This document shows, piece by piece, positions 22,082-33,904 of a stretch of DNA of 64,000 nt (positions are counted from its first letter, which is position 1; every line of letters starts with the position of its first letter). Source of the DNA: Cantharellus purpuraceus (Eukaryota > Basidiomycota > Agaricomycetes > Cantharellales > Hydnaceae); NCBI GenBank assembly GCA_025174535.1, contig JALBUN010000009.1:496001-560000 (forward strand), written 5' to 3'. A program made the position numbers and the translations under genes. The notes below the pieces were generated by a model. It had not been told where the DNA came from, did no database searches, and saw nothing but the letters and a program-made list of their open reading frames with translations.

Positions 22082-23582
22082 TGATGAGCCAGGACACATT
22101 GAGGATGTATATCAAGCCACCTTGACAGTTGAACTCCACCAGTGTCTGTTGTATCAAACCTTTATTAGCACTGCAACTCCCTCTCAGCCTCATTCTCTAT
22201 TTCTAGCCATTGTCACTTGTGTTTCATTGCCATCATCATTGTCAGCCTTCTATTCATACCAATCCTTTCATCATCATTCACATGGCTTCCAATTTTATTC
22301 CTCTCTCCAACATCTCTTTTAATAATATGTCACACTGGTCTCTGGACATGGAGGACTATCAAAAATATGCCAAGCTCCATGGGCATGTAAAGCCTCCTCT
22401 ACATGCCAAAATACTTCCAAAACTCTTTCAACATCCAAGATCCCCATCATGTCTCTCTTATGCCATTGGTGATCCCATATTCTTCCATGATTCTGTCAAA
22501 CCATATACATTCCTTGGCATTTTGCCTCTATATTGTAACACAGATAAAAGAGTGGAATGTGAGGTAGGGTTTCAGTTACTATCCCCAACCTATCCTCCCA
22601 CTTCAATCCAACTCAGGTTACATCATGTCAGGCAAAGGGACTGAATACCCTTAAAATGGAATACCATATAGAGACAGATCACCAAGACAATAAGGAGTAT
22701 TTGTTGTGGTTGCTGACTGAAGTCCTCATGTGGCTCAGGGTCAACTTACCTTTGGAACCATAGGGAAGATGGTATTGTTGGATGTTTCTATTGTTCTTTT
22801 ATATGACTCACCCCTGTTTCATCTTTTAATTCATTCATACACACTTTACTCATCCTTGTTCTATTTTTGGTTCTTTTATTACTCATTGTCTCCTATTCTT
22901 ACAAAGATTATCCCTATCTATTGCTTCATTTCTCCAAGATTTCCCCATTAGTAGTTCAACTTCACATGCTTCATCAGCTGGCTTGATCAGCATTTCTTGC
23001 ATCGTATTGCATCATTTGCTCCTCATATTGTGTTGTTGTGCCCTGGGGATTTGGATATAAAAGGGTGCTAGTTTTCACCTTTGGAATCAATCAAGAAGTT
23101 TTCAGCCAATGCTCTAAAGTCAAAGTCCACACTCTAAGTCTACACTCTATGCTCTACATCCCAATCCATCAGCTCTACACTGAGGTAAAGCATCTTGGTT
23201 CAACGATCAGATTTCCCTCCCCCACCAAGAGGTCATTTCTCCTGAAACCAGCTTTCGCATACCTCCCAACTGTGTTCCACATCATCTTCCAGTCACAGAG
23301 TACAATCAACCATCTTGCCAGAAAGTCCCAGAGCATGATCTATCATCTTGACCATCCCTCTTGCTCACCCTCATCTTCCAGTCACAGAGCACTATAACTC
23401 ATCTCAACAGTGCCCTTTTAATCACCCTCACCAGACAGTGTACTATTACACTTACCGATTACCCAGTACTACCCCTTGGCCTGACAATTCTTTGGTGTGC
23501 TGAACAACTGCATTACACACCATGTGTTTGCTAGGACCGTTGCGTGCAGGCTTATAGGATCTATTCCATAAGCGAACCAACA
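22082..23582 (+). repeat. long LTR family E (~1.4-1.5 kb)
   Basis: It starts TGATGAGCCAGGACAC and ends AAGCGAACCAACA, colinear with 59422-60836. It carries a TATA-type box (GATATAAAAGGG) near 23054 and a 120-aa frame at 22282-22644. The right edge abuts a Zn2Cys6-family gene remnant read on the minus strand. The pairing of TG...CA ends, TATA box and repetition supports an LTR; polarity is taken from the TATA box. Confidence 0.6.
22282..22644 (+). CDS. 120-aa ORF conserved inside LTR family E
   Basis: It starts MASNFIPLSNISFNNMSHWS and ends LRLHHVRQRD. The same length and most residues recur at 59628-59990, and a frameshifted copy lies at 27889 downward. Shared blocks are SHWSLDxEDYQKYA, LHGHVKPPxHxKIL, YAIGDPIFFH and YPPTSIxLRLH. 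No domain or signal peptide is recognised. Position in the U3-like part of an LTR is unusual; it may be a small accessory protein or a conserved non-coding stretch that happens to stay open. Confidence 0.4.
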   Translation: MASNFIPLSNISFNNMSHWSLDMEDYQKYAKLHGHVKPPLHAKILPKLFQHPRSPSCLSYAIGDPIFFHDSVKPYTFLGILPLYCNTDKRVECEVGFQLLSPTYPPTSIQLRLHHVRQRD

Positions 23583-24060
23583 CTGAGATAATGGCAACTT
23601 CAGGAGTCTGCACCTGTATTGGTATGCTCAGACTCCCCAGTTGACTAGTCGCCCCCACCCCAGTCACCTCCTCCTCTACTTCCATGGTGGCCTCTAACTC
23701 GTGTGCCTGTTCCTCCACTTCCTTCAGCCTTGCAGCCTCCATTGCAGCCACAAGTTCCTTGACCTTGCATGCTCACTCTGCTTTTGCCTCTTCCTCCCTC
23801 TGCCTCCACTTCACTTCCTTCTCCTCCTTCCGTCTCCATTCTGCCTCCTCCTCCTCCTTCCGTCTCTATTCTGCCTCCTCCTCCTCCTTCCGTCTCTGTT
23901 CCTCTGCCTCCTCCTCCTTCCATCAGGCCAGGAGCAACTGCTCAAGCTTGGCCACACTCATATTTGCAAAGGGATTCAACATAGTTGAGGATAAGACCTC
24001 AACATGCCCCTTCTTTTATATGTCTCCAGATCCCCAGTATAACTCTGACTGCACCCAACC
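23583..24060 (-). pseudogene. Zn2Cys6-family retroelement gene, N-terminal remnant
   Basis: On the minus strand a Glu/Arg/Lys-rich coiled region (from 30-bp repeated GA-rich units, 23810-23925) leads into AAMEAARLKEVEEQAHELEA, MEVEEEVTGVGATSQ and TPEVAIIS. It aligns with the copy at 63580-63960 (LKEVEEQAHKLEAAMEVEEE). It is cut at 23583 by LTR family E and lacks the cysteine cluster. Confidence 0.55.
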
Positions 24061-24121
24061 ATCTCACCTATTCAATCCATGGACATGAGGCCTCAAGGGC
24101 TCAGCCTTAATGGAGAGATAC

Positions 24122-24646
24122 TGTTATGACTATATTCATTAATGCCCAGATCCCTGTCTGATCCACCTAGATCCCTGCATGCATGAAATCTATACTCCAT
24201 TTGGAAACCATCACATCTCCATTAGTCTGTCTGATCATCATTGTTGACCTCACTCATCCACCTCTAGTTCCAATTGATGCATCAGCATCACCATAGGAAC
24301 TCAGACATCTGTCCCCATTGGACTCAGACATATTCACATAAGGCTGCCGGCCTTGAAGACCCATCACTGGAGTAACTATCATTAGATTTCAAATATTTAA
24401 GTTGTATGACTGGGGACTTCATTCCCCAGTTTGAATATCAAATCACACCTAGCTCCTAAGTCTGATCTGAACCATCTAAGTTGTACTCTGTCTCCAAAAT
24501 CTTGGACACAGGTATTAGTGAGGGCACAGCACATAAGCTGAAGCCAAGTCCGTTCCAACCCCCACAACGCATCCTGATCCCCACTCCAACTCCAACCCCC
24601 AACTCCAATCCAGGCTCCAACCCCCAATCGGACCTAGTGTGTAACA
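24122..24646 (+). repeat. gypsy LTR family D
   Basis: TGTTATGACTATATTCATTA to TAGTGTGTAACA, 525 bp. Preceded by GGAGAGATAC, a purine tract like that before the 3' LTR at 32428, so it may be a 3' LTR. No matching target duplication seen. Confidence 0.75.
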
Positions 24647-24733
24647 ATAAGCCTGCGTGCAATGGCCCTATCAAATAGACAGTGTTTAATGCAGTCGTTC
24701 AGCATGCCAAAGAATTGTCAGGCCAAGTGTGTT

Positions 24734-25850
24734 TTGGAACCCGCAAAATTATGGTGTTAGGGCAAACTCTAAATCACCACAATTCCGTGAATGAACAGCT
24801 GAGAAGAATATCAAACCCTGCTGCAGCACAACTCCAGAAACGATTTAACGTTTGTACTTTGGTTACAATCCTTTGTATTGGTCAATGCAGACTATACGCA
24901 GAAAGGTAATACGTTTCTTAGCAGCAAGAAATGAATAAGACTTCCAGAGTCTAGAGTTCACGGACGCTTAGGGGTCCAGATATTCCAAAAAGAGGGGAAT
25001 GCACTTAGAGGCTAAAGGAAGTAGGTGAATGAATCCAACCGTCCAACCAGTGGCACTCAGAAGCGGGTAACAGCGATGTGTGAAGTAGTCTAGCAACTGC
25101 TTCACACGAGTTCAAGCTTCTAATGCTCTGCAAAGGCAGTACACACTAGTTACTTAAACAAGAGCACTAATGGCAGGACTATCGACAGACAATCTCACCC
25201 TGTAGATTCGTAGTCACGTGAGGCAGATACTACACTCACGCCCAAAGCAGGAATATCACTACTTCGAGTGCAATCAAGTACAGTTACACAACTGTAAAAG
25301 ATCCTTGAACTGGTAATCAACAGTTACTGAGATAGAGGATGACACTGTATGTCACTCTAGTCACACTGGTGTGCAGAAGATGGGTAGAATATGTTGATAT
25401 GTTCTTCTTTCAGAGGCAGAATGGCCTCCTTATATATTGTATTTACAGGGGCTGACTAATGCTTCTGGAATATTCTACCTATTAATAGATGGAAACTACT
25501 GGAAGGTTGTGGAAGGTAGAAGAAAGGGGTAGAATATTCCAAGCCAATCACAGGATCTGATCACAGTACTAACACTGATCAGGAGCTGAATAATGGTTCT
25601 GGAAAGTTCTATCTAATAATAGAGGGAAACAGCTAGAATGTTATGGAAAGGGGTAGAATATTCCAAGGCAATCACCTGATTTGATCACCCATCAGCTGAT
25701 CTGATCCCTGAGCTAGGCACTGATCAGGCAAAAAGAAGGGTGTCCACCCTGTTTTCTGCACTGGTTTGGACAGCCATGGATAGCCACATCTCAGGTGATG
25801 ATCTCCACAGAAAATAGTGCCCTGAGAGGCTGTGGTTGTTAAGTTACAGA
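24734..25850. repeat. dispersed repeat F, copy 1
   Basis: About 1.1 kb starting TTTTGGAACCCGC, shared almost throughout with 33908-34943. Contains no long open frame and no recognised domain. In the second copy the right side is cut by an LTR at CAGCCATGC. May be an LTR or non-coding part of an unseen element. Confidence 0.6.
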
Positions 25851-26170
25851 ATATTTATTGATCAGAGACATCTGAGCTTGAATTCAGGCCAAATGCCTGG
25901 TCCAAAAGGGGAGAGCCGGCTGTGCGAAGGTTTGTGGGCGCCTATGGGTCCACAACTGTAGCACAGCAGAAATAAATGATTCTGAGCTGAGTTCTGCATG
26001 GAATATTCCTGAAAAAATATAGAAAAATAGAGAATATTTGAATAAGTCCATTCCAGGTACAAGCATCAAATATATGCTGATATTTAGGAATGGAAAAGCA
26101 AAGAATAGCACATTGGTGCTGCATAAATGGAATTTGATAGGGAAAAGGTGGTTCCCATACAAAGTGGTAG

Positions 26171-28098
26171 TGTTGGTTAATCAGCAAGTGTAATAGTACA
26201 CTGTGTCTGGTGAGGATGATGGTGAGTGAAAAGGGCACTGTCAAGACAATTTATAGTGCTCTGTGACTGGAGGACAATGGTGAGTAAAAAGGGGACTGTC
26301 GAGATGGATTGTGCTCTGTGACTGGAGGACAATGGGGAACATGGATGGGAGGTGTGTGAAGAGTGGTTTCAAGAAACATGACCTCTTGGTGGGGGAGGGA
26401 AATCTGATCGTTGAACCAAGATGCTTTACCTCAGTGTAGAGCTGATGGATTGGGATGTAGAGCATAGAGTGTAGACTTAGACGCTTGTTCGGAATCATGT
26501 CAGTATACAATATTCTGATGTATATGAGATATACATCAGAATTTCAATGATACATAAAGCCAGGGAGTTACAATTTGGATATTTTAAAAGATTTCAGATG
26601 TGTGAAATTTTCATAAATATAAACATATATTCTATATTTTAATAAACTTTAAAAGATAAGATATTTGGTTGAGATGAACATAATCATTTACATGGATATA
26701 ATAGGAATGTATGTATTAATATAATTGGTATTATATAGGGTATTTAGATATACAAATACAAGGTGGGGATTAAAGATAGTTCAAATTATGTTACAAGTAT
26801 TGTATAAGAAAGAATCAATGATATTTGGATGTTCCCTCAAGAGAGTTGCCACCACTAAATGGGGAAAAAACAGTTATTTTTGAGAATTATGCCAAAATAT
26901 CACAATATGTTTTAATCTAGTATATTGTGTAAAATTTGAGAATCACATTGAAATATGAAAATAAGTTTTAATCTAAGTGTGTTGTGTAAAATTTGAGGAA
27001 AATAGGTTGTATATACGTATTTGTTGTATTTCTGAACAAGCATCTTAGAGTGTGACTTTAGAGCATTGGCTGAAAACTTCTTGATTGATTCCAAAGGTGA
27101 AAACTAGCACCCTTTTATATCCAAATCCCAGGGCACAATAACACAATATGAGGAGCAAATGATGCAATACAATGCAAGAAATGCTGATCAAGCCAGCTGA
27201 TGAAGTATGTGAAGTTGAACTACTAATGGGGAAATCTTGGAGAAATGAAGCAATAGATAGGGATAATCTTTGTAAGAATAGGAGACAATGAGTAATAAAA
27301 GAACCAAAAATAGAACAAGGATGAGTAAAGTGTGTATGAATGAATTAAAAGATGAAACAGGGGTGAGTCATATAAAAGAACAATAGAAACATCCAACAAT
27401 ACCATCTTCCCTATGGTTCCAAAGGTAAGTTGACCCTGAGCCACATGAGGACTTCAGTCAGCAACCACAACAAATACTCCTTATTGTCTTGGTGATCTGT
27501 CTCTATATGGTATTCTATTTTAAGGATATTCAGTCCCTTTGCCTGACATGATGTAACCTGAGTTGGATTGAAGTGGGAGGATAGGTTGGGGATGGCAACT
27601 GAAACTCTACATCACATTTGACTCTTTAAGCCATGTTATGATATAGATGAAATACTGAGGAATGTATATGGTTCAATGGAATTGTGAAAGAATATGGGAT
27701 CGCCAATGGCATAAGAGAGACATAGTGGGGATCTTGGATGTTGAAAGAGTTTTGGAAGTATTTAGCATGTGGAGGTGACTTAACATGCCCATGGAGCTCA
27801 GTGTATTTTTGATAGTCCTCCATGAGCAGAGACCAGTGTGATGTATTATTAGAAGAGATGTTGGTGAGAGGAATAGAATTGGAAGCCATGTGAATGATGA
27901 TGAAAGGATCGGTGTGAATAGAAGGTTGAAAATGATTGATGGCGATGAAACACAAGTGAGGATTGATGGCTAGAAATAGAGACTGAGGTGGAGAGGGAGT
28001 TGCAGCACTATCTAAAAGTTTGATACAAAAGACGCTGGCAGAGTTTGACTGTCAAAGTGGTTTGATATATGTCCTCAATGCGTCCTAGCTTGTCATCA
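26171..28098 (-). repeat. long LTR family E, reverse orientation, with nested MITE
   Basis: On the plus strand it begins TGTTGGTTAATC and ends CTAGCTTGTCATCA, the reverse of 22082-23582. The TATA-type segment (rc) is near 27115. A MITE-like copy (26480-27044) interrupts it. The 120-aa frame of the family is present from 27889 downward but frameshifted. Confidence 0.6.
26480..27044 (-). mobile_element. MITE-like / terminal-repeat element, solo copy 4
   Basis: 565 bp in minus orientation, GACGCTTGTTCGGAATCATG ... GAACAAGCATC, TSD TTA (26477-26479 and 27045-27047). The empty site is seen in the same LTR at about 55417 and, reversed, near 60480. Confidence 0.92.
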
Positions 28099-28139
28099 GT
28101 CACATGGACAGAGTTGACCCATCTGACACCTGCCCCACC

Positions 28140-28689
28140 TGTAGACTCGCCGGTGTGTTGGTGACCACAGCCATTGTTTGTGGTGGGTGCAGAAGATGAT
28201 GCAGCGGAGGTGGAGAAGGTGGAAGTGGAGGTGGACTCTGATGCAGACATGGAGCTCAACACGAATGTGGAACCCAAGGTGGGTGTGGATGTTGGGACGG
28301 ATACAGGGCCTGACCCAACCTTGAATTGTTATGAGGAGATGGCCTGGGTAGCCACAGTTGAAGCTTGCAAATGGGCAGAGCTATATGCCACTACCACCAA
28401 GAAGAACCTTGAGGGTGCAGTCTTCTCGTTGAAGGCGTACCCAAGCACTGATATGGAGAAGCAGGAGGTGGATTGGAGGATCATATGGCATAAGGCAGAG
28501 GATCACTTGTTAGTGGCTTGTAAAAAGGAGTTCATGTCACTAGGTCAGCAATTGAGCTTCATAAGCGCAAGATGGAGAAGGCTGCAGCAGAGCAGCAGGA
28601 CAAGGAGGAGGAGAGGGAAAACTTGGAGGCCACATCGAAAAGGAGTGGACCCCCCAAGGCTCTGGCTCTGACAGAGCTGTTTGGCAGAC
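28140..28689 (+). pseudogene. Zn2Cys6-family retroelement gene, central remnant
   Basis: The plus strand reads EEMAWVATVEACKWAELYAT, VFSLKAYPSTDMEKQEVDW, then after a frame change [17 protein letters not shown] and [12 protein letters not shown]. It is colinear with the minus-strand gene at 63720-63290 plus 59517-59400. It stops just before the cysteine cluster would begin and switches directly to gypsy RT at about 28690. Confidence 0.6.
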
Positions 28690-31262
28690 CCAGCATAATA
28701 TGCGCTCCAGTCCTTTTCATTCAAAAAAAAAACGGATCCCTCCGACTTTGTGTCAATTTCAGGGGTCTCAATAAAATCACCAAAAAAGATTGTTATCCAC
28801 TTCCTTGTATCTCTGATCTCCTTGACAGTCCTAGAAAGGCTTGATTCTTCACCAAAATCAATCTCCAGCATGCTTACCATCTGGTCCGGATTCACGAAGG
28901 TGACGAATGGAAGACTGCATTTCACACTCACTACGGCACATTCAAGTGGTGCATTATGCCCTTTGGACTTACCAATGCTCCAGCAGCATTCCAGCATCTT
29001 ATGAATGACATCTTCTCTGACCTCCTGGATATATGCATCCTCATGTACTTGGATGATATCCTGATATACTCTGACAACTCCAAAGAACACAGCAACCATG
29101 TCCATGAAGTCCTTCTCTGACTCCAGAAGCACAAGCTGTATGCTTGAGCCGACAAATGTTCTTTCCATGAGAGCATGGTCGAGTACCTCGGATTTGCCAA
29201 TTTCTATAGGCGTTTCATATTCAACTACTCCGATCTCACAGTTCCACTGACCCGTTTAACTCGTAAAGGAACTCCATGGGAGTTCTTGGACTCCTGTCGG
29301 ACATCCTTCAAAACATTAAAGAGAGCTTTCATCACAGCTCCGGTCTTATCACAATGGAATCCTGGATCCCCGATCATTGTAGAAACTGATGCCTCCAACT
29401 ATGCACTTGCAGTGGAACTCAACTATGATGTCCATGATAAAGAACTACTCGCAATCTTTGAAGCTTTCAAGTCCTGGTGACATTACCTCGAAGGATCTCC
29501 AACTCCAGTCAATGTCATTACAGACCACAAGAACCTCAAATACTTTTCAACTACCAAACTCCTTACATGGCAGCAAGCCTGCTGGTCTGAATACCTTTCC
29601 CAGTTCAATCTGGTAATCTATTTCCGTCCCGGCAAACTCAGTACAAAACCAGACTCATTAACTAGATGATAGGACGTCTACCCTAAAGAGGGAGGAAATA
29701 ATTATACAGCAGTAAATCCGCATAATTTTAGGCCCGTGTTCACTAATGAACAGTTAACTGCATCCCTCCAAGCCACGACATTCTACTCCCCAGTCCTCCA
29801 AGCAGCCATCACTATGGACGTTGACACACTCCACTCCAATATCCGATCCACACTCCGATCAGATCCAGCCATCTCCAATCATCTCAATAAACTGACCAAT
29901 CGCTGGTCCATTGACTTGGAAGGCTTACTCTGTCTCGACAACCACATCTACATTCCTGATGTGAACAATCTCCGACTCCATGTACTCCAGAACAAACATG
30001 ACCATCCAATCTCCGGTCATTTTGGACAAAACCGAACTATAGACCTAATCAGGCGAGACTATGTCTGGCCCAAACTCTGTGGTTCCATTAAGTCCTACAT
30101 CAAATCATGTACCACTTGTATGCGCTCAAAGTCACAGAGACATTGTCCTTATGGACTACTCAAGCAACTCCCCATTCCGGAGAGTCTGTGGAACTTCATG
30201 TCCATGGACTTCATCAAGAAGCTTCCAGCATCCTCCGGTTATGACACCATCCTAGTTATTGTGGATCGCCTCACCAAGCAGTCCATTTTCATCCCTACAG
30301 TTGACACCATCACAGCTCCTATACTTGCAAAACTATTCATGCTTCATGTCTTCTCCAAGCATGGAGTTCCATCACACATTACCTCCAACCATGGTACCGA
30401 GTTCATGTCCTCCTTTTTCTGAACCCTCAGAAAGGCCTTGGACATTAAACTCCACTTCACCTCCAGATACCATCTGGAAGCCGATGGACAAACCGAACAA
30501 ATGAATCAAACTCTGGAACAGTACCTCTGAGTTTATTGCAACTACCAACAGGACAACTGGTCCAACTTACTTCCACTTGCAGAATTTGCGTATAATAATG
30601 CTCTGAACGCCACTACTGGCGTATCCCCATTCTTTGCCAACAAGGGTTACCACCCAAACATCTCCGTACATCCCAAACGAGACCTCGCTCCCTCAAGAGC
30701 TCAAGACTTCACTGTGGACCTCCACAAACTCCATCAGCATCTCCAAAAGACCATCTCCAATGCCCAACTCTGTTACTCCACCTCTGCTGACCGTTGTCAA
30801 TCCCCGGCTCCAGACTTCAAGGTTGGAGACAAGGTTTTCGTCAAATTTGACAACATACATACCATGAGACCTTCCAAGAAACTATCAGAGAAATATCTTG
30901 GTCCTTTCAAGATCATCGCTCAAGCAGGCTCTAACTCCTTTACCCTCCGCTCCATACACCCCGTCTTCCACGTTTCCATGCTTGAACCATCAACTCTAGA
31001 TCCATTCTCTGGTTGAGAACCAACTCCAGTTCCTCCTGTCGTCATAGATGGAGAACTGGAGTACAAGATATCAGAGATCCTGGACTCCAAGATCAACAAG
31101 AGATGAAAATGTAAACTTCAATACCTTGTCAAGTGGGCAGGATATGAAGGTACAGACAAAGAAACCTCCTGGCTATCAGCCTTGGAACTAGGACATGCGA
31201 CAGAGATTATCTCTGATTTCCATCAGGCCTACCCTCACAAACCTGGCCCCATCTTGTTTTGA
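28690..31262 (+). pseudogene. Ty3/gypsy chromovirus pol (RT, RNase H, integrase, chromodomain), decayed
   Basis: [22 protein letters not shown], active site [10 protein letters not shown] (about 29045). RNase H: VETDASNYALAV. Integrase zinc region H...H-CTTCMRS (about 30105), core MDFIKKLP, then SNHGTEF where Asp-Arg is expected, and ADGQTEQMNQ. The C-terminal chromodomain EYKISEILDSKINKR*K ... YLVKWAGYEGTDKETSWL lies at about 31060-31175. At least six in-frame TGA codons sit where Arg CGA is normal (for example 28842, 29478, 30421, 30528). Both the stops and the integrase Asp-to-Asn change fit CpG decay. The 5' part is missing. Confidence 0.93.
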
Positions 31263-31292
31263 TTCACTCCAGTTTTTACTCCAAGAAATCAG

Positions 31293-32283
31293 TCATTCAT
31301 TTCCTCTAGATACATCACTTCTCCTCAACCTCCGATTCCTCTGCATCCAACCCCTCAGACCCTCCATCCACTGTTTCCCCTGACTCTGAAATCTCCTTCT
31401 CTGGAATCTCCAACTCCAGCTTCTGCTCCTCATCTGGTCTATCTCCTCCCATGGACGCCATTCCTCATTATCCAACCCATTGAAGTTATCCATGGTATTC
31501 CAGGACCCTGAGGAGTTTGAGTTTGAGTCATATACGGTGCCCAGGAGTTCTAACTTCAACTCCTCCAGCTCCCCTTGGAGCGGGCCCCATCTCATTTCCA
31601 TCGTATAATGTTGAAACATCCCCGTGAGCTCACCCACATGAGCCTCGATGCCCCAAAGAGCTGCATTCGTTCCTTCAACACGCTTGGTAACACCGATTAA
31701 ATGACGAGCCACTGCGGCCGTGTTGGTGCTGACATCCTGCATGGCTTCGACCAATGCCAGAGGCACAACCTCAGCAGCAGGACCCACACTTGCAGTCCTC
31801 GTCCATCGATGCTTAGGCAAAGGGTCCACCACACTGCTGCCCTCCTTGCGATCACATTTCCGGTGAGGAGGGGCATTACCTTTCACCTCGCACTTCAGCC
31901 AGTTCTGCTGGCAAGCAAGGCACGAGCAAGATTTACTGGTCTAGAAAACAAAAACAACAATCAGTATGGAATCTAATTCCAGACACCATTCCACTCACCG
32001 TTGCCCACTCGCATACATCTTCACGCTTAATGCATGTATCGCATATGAGGTCCAATTTGGACTCCACATCGAGGTCCTGGATGACCTCCTTGCCTTTGAC
32101 GGATACCTGCGACATGGCCCTCTTCTTTGCAGCTTCTGCCCTGACTCATGCAGCCTCAGCAACCCTCATGCGAGCCACCTCCTTCTTCTTCTCCTCCACC
32201 GCCTTTTTCTCCATGGCATCTGCCTCAGCGATTGACCTGTCCAATTTGGCGCATTGCCGGCGAAGTTCCTCAGCGGAAGGCAT
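31293..32283 (-). pseudogene. antisense intron-containing Zn2Cys6-type protein of the chromovirus
   Basis: Exon 1 (32283-31999) starts MPSAEELRRQCAKLDRS. A Lys/Glu-rich coiled region follows, then CDTCIKREDVCEWAT. The intron 31998-31941 has donor GTGAGT and acceptor TTTTCTAG. Exon 2 continues TSKSCSCLACQQNWLKCEVK and runs to 31293. The spliced cysteine pattern is C-x2-C-x6-C-x10-C-x2-C-x6-C, the Zn2Cys6 spacing. Typical basic residues between Cys 2 and 3 are partly acidic here, so DNA binding is uncertain. One in-frame TGA (about 32143) fits CGA decay. It lies between pol and the 3' LTR, convergent with pol. Confidence 0.65.
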
Positions 32284-32427
32284 TGTAGTTGGTGGTAAGA
32301 GATAAGGAGCGAGGTAACACACATTTTAATAATGGCCCAGCCTCATGTGCCAATCAAAACGCATATACCAACCATTTTCCCACAATGCTGACTAAGATCT
32401 CATGGGCTCGATCTAGAAGGGAGATAC

Positions 32428-33043
32428 TGTTACATCCTGTAACACCAAGTCTGATCTCCGGATCTCCATCTCCATCTCCATCTCCCGCTCCATCCCCTCT
32501 TACTCCACCTCCATCAACTCCACCTCCATTAACCCCAAACTCCATTATTGTTTCCCTTATAAGTCATTTCTACTTATGGGTTACAATAATTATATTGCTT
32601 AGTGTCAGTTCGGACTTGAGTCCAAACTCCAAACTCCTTTCCATGTTGTATTTCATATCCATCTTATTGTTCTATCGTTTTAGTCTTATCATTCAATTCT
32701 CTACATACTTATATGGGCTACTTCTTGTATGTTACAGTAGTTTGTATATCGACTAAGATTTGCCTCATCATCTTCTCAGTTGCTAGCTTCTTAACAAGTA
32801 CTTTCTTGACAAGTCAAACTCGGGATCCTTGATCCAATTCCATACCTCCAACTCCGAAATATTGGACTGACGATCCAAGGGGGTGCAACACACAAGTTGA
32901 AGCCAAGTCCACTCGATCCAACTCAATAGTGATTGCTCAATACTGTCTCTGGTTGAACTGGAACAGTAAAGTCTTTTCCCCTTACTCACTAGCATCCAAA
33001 CTCCGGCTACTCCATTGAACCTCCAGTATATCAGCCCTTAACA
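32428..33043 (+). repeat. chromovirus 3' LTR, family C
   Basis: TGTTACATCCTGTAACACC to CAGCCCTTAACA, 616 bp, preceded by purine tract GAAGGGAGATAC. The reverse-oriented copies at 8693-9301 and 17695-18291 belong to it. Confidence 0.8.
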
Positions 33044-33184
33044 TAACCCATATCAAGGAAACTACTTATCAAGAGAACAATAAGCAGAGTTTGAAGTTGG
33101 TGGACATGGAATTGGTAGACATGGAGTAGAAGGAGATGGAGTTGGAGGGACCAGAGATCAGACCTGGTGTTACAGAATGTAACA
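33044..33184 (-). repeat. inverted 5'-end fragment of an LTR family C copy
   Basis: On the plus strand the sequence ends GTGTTACAGAATGTAACA, followed by the reverse complement of the purine tract (GTATCTCCCTTCTAGA). A second element therefore lies tail-to-tail with the one ending at 33043. Confidence 0.65.
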
Positions 33185-33327
33185 GTATCTCCCTTCTAGA
33201 TTGAGCCCATAAGATCTTAGTTGGAATTGTGGGGAAAATGTCAGTATATGCAGTTGAATTGGTGCATGAGGCTGGGCTAAAATTAAAATGCACATTGTCT
33301 CCCCCTATACTTTACCATCTTCTTGCT

Positions 33328-33904
33328 ATGCCTTCCACTGAAGAACTTTGCCAGTAATGCAACCTGATAAATTGATTGCAGAGGCAGAGGCCATGGAGAG
33401 GAAGAAGACAGAGGAGGAGAAGAAAAGGAGGGAGACTGAGGTGGCCTGCAAGAGGGCCAATGAGGTCACCCATGTCAAGGCCAAGGCCATCAGTAAGAGA
33501 GGGCTTCAGTAAGAGCAGCCACTAAGGGCAAGGAGACCACAAGGGAATTTAACAAGGAGTTGGAACATGACCTTATATATGATACATGCATCAAGGGTGA
33601 TGATACATGTGAATGGACAACAGTGAATAGATTGATGTCTAGATTGGATGTCTCACTGATATATATATATATTAGACTGGAAAATATGACTCCTGCCTCC
33701 CTTGCCAGCACTTCAGGCTGAAGTGCAAGGTAAAAGGGAGTGCTCCCCCAAGGCATAAATATGATCATGAGGAGGGTACCAGCACCCTGGAGTCATCCCT
33801 GAAATGTCAGAGGATGAGGACTGCATCCAAAGGGCCTATTAGCAACCCTGCTCCTACAGAGTTGGTTGAGGCCATCCAGGATGTCAGCATCAATGTGGCT
33901 GCTG
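33328..33904 (+). pseudogene. second copy of the antisense Zn2Cys6-type gene, decayed
   Basis: Begins MPSTEELCQ at 33328. After frameshifts one reads ERKKTEEEKKRRETEVACKR, DTCIKGDDTCEWTTVN (first Cys replaced by Tyr), a probable degenerate intron, then SCLPCQHFRLKCKVKGSAP and LVEAIQDVSINVAAV. It is homologous over its length to 32283-31700 and cut by repeat F at 33905. Confidence 0.6.

Noticed and set aside
28545..29168. 207-aa minus-strand frame
   Set aside because: Antisense to gypsy RT with recognisable motifs on the plus strand; mirror-frame artefact.
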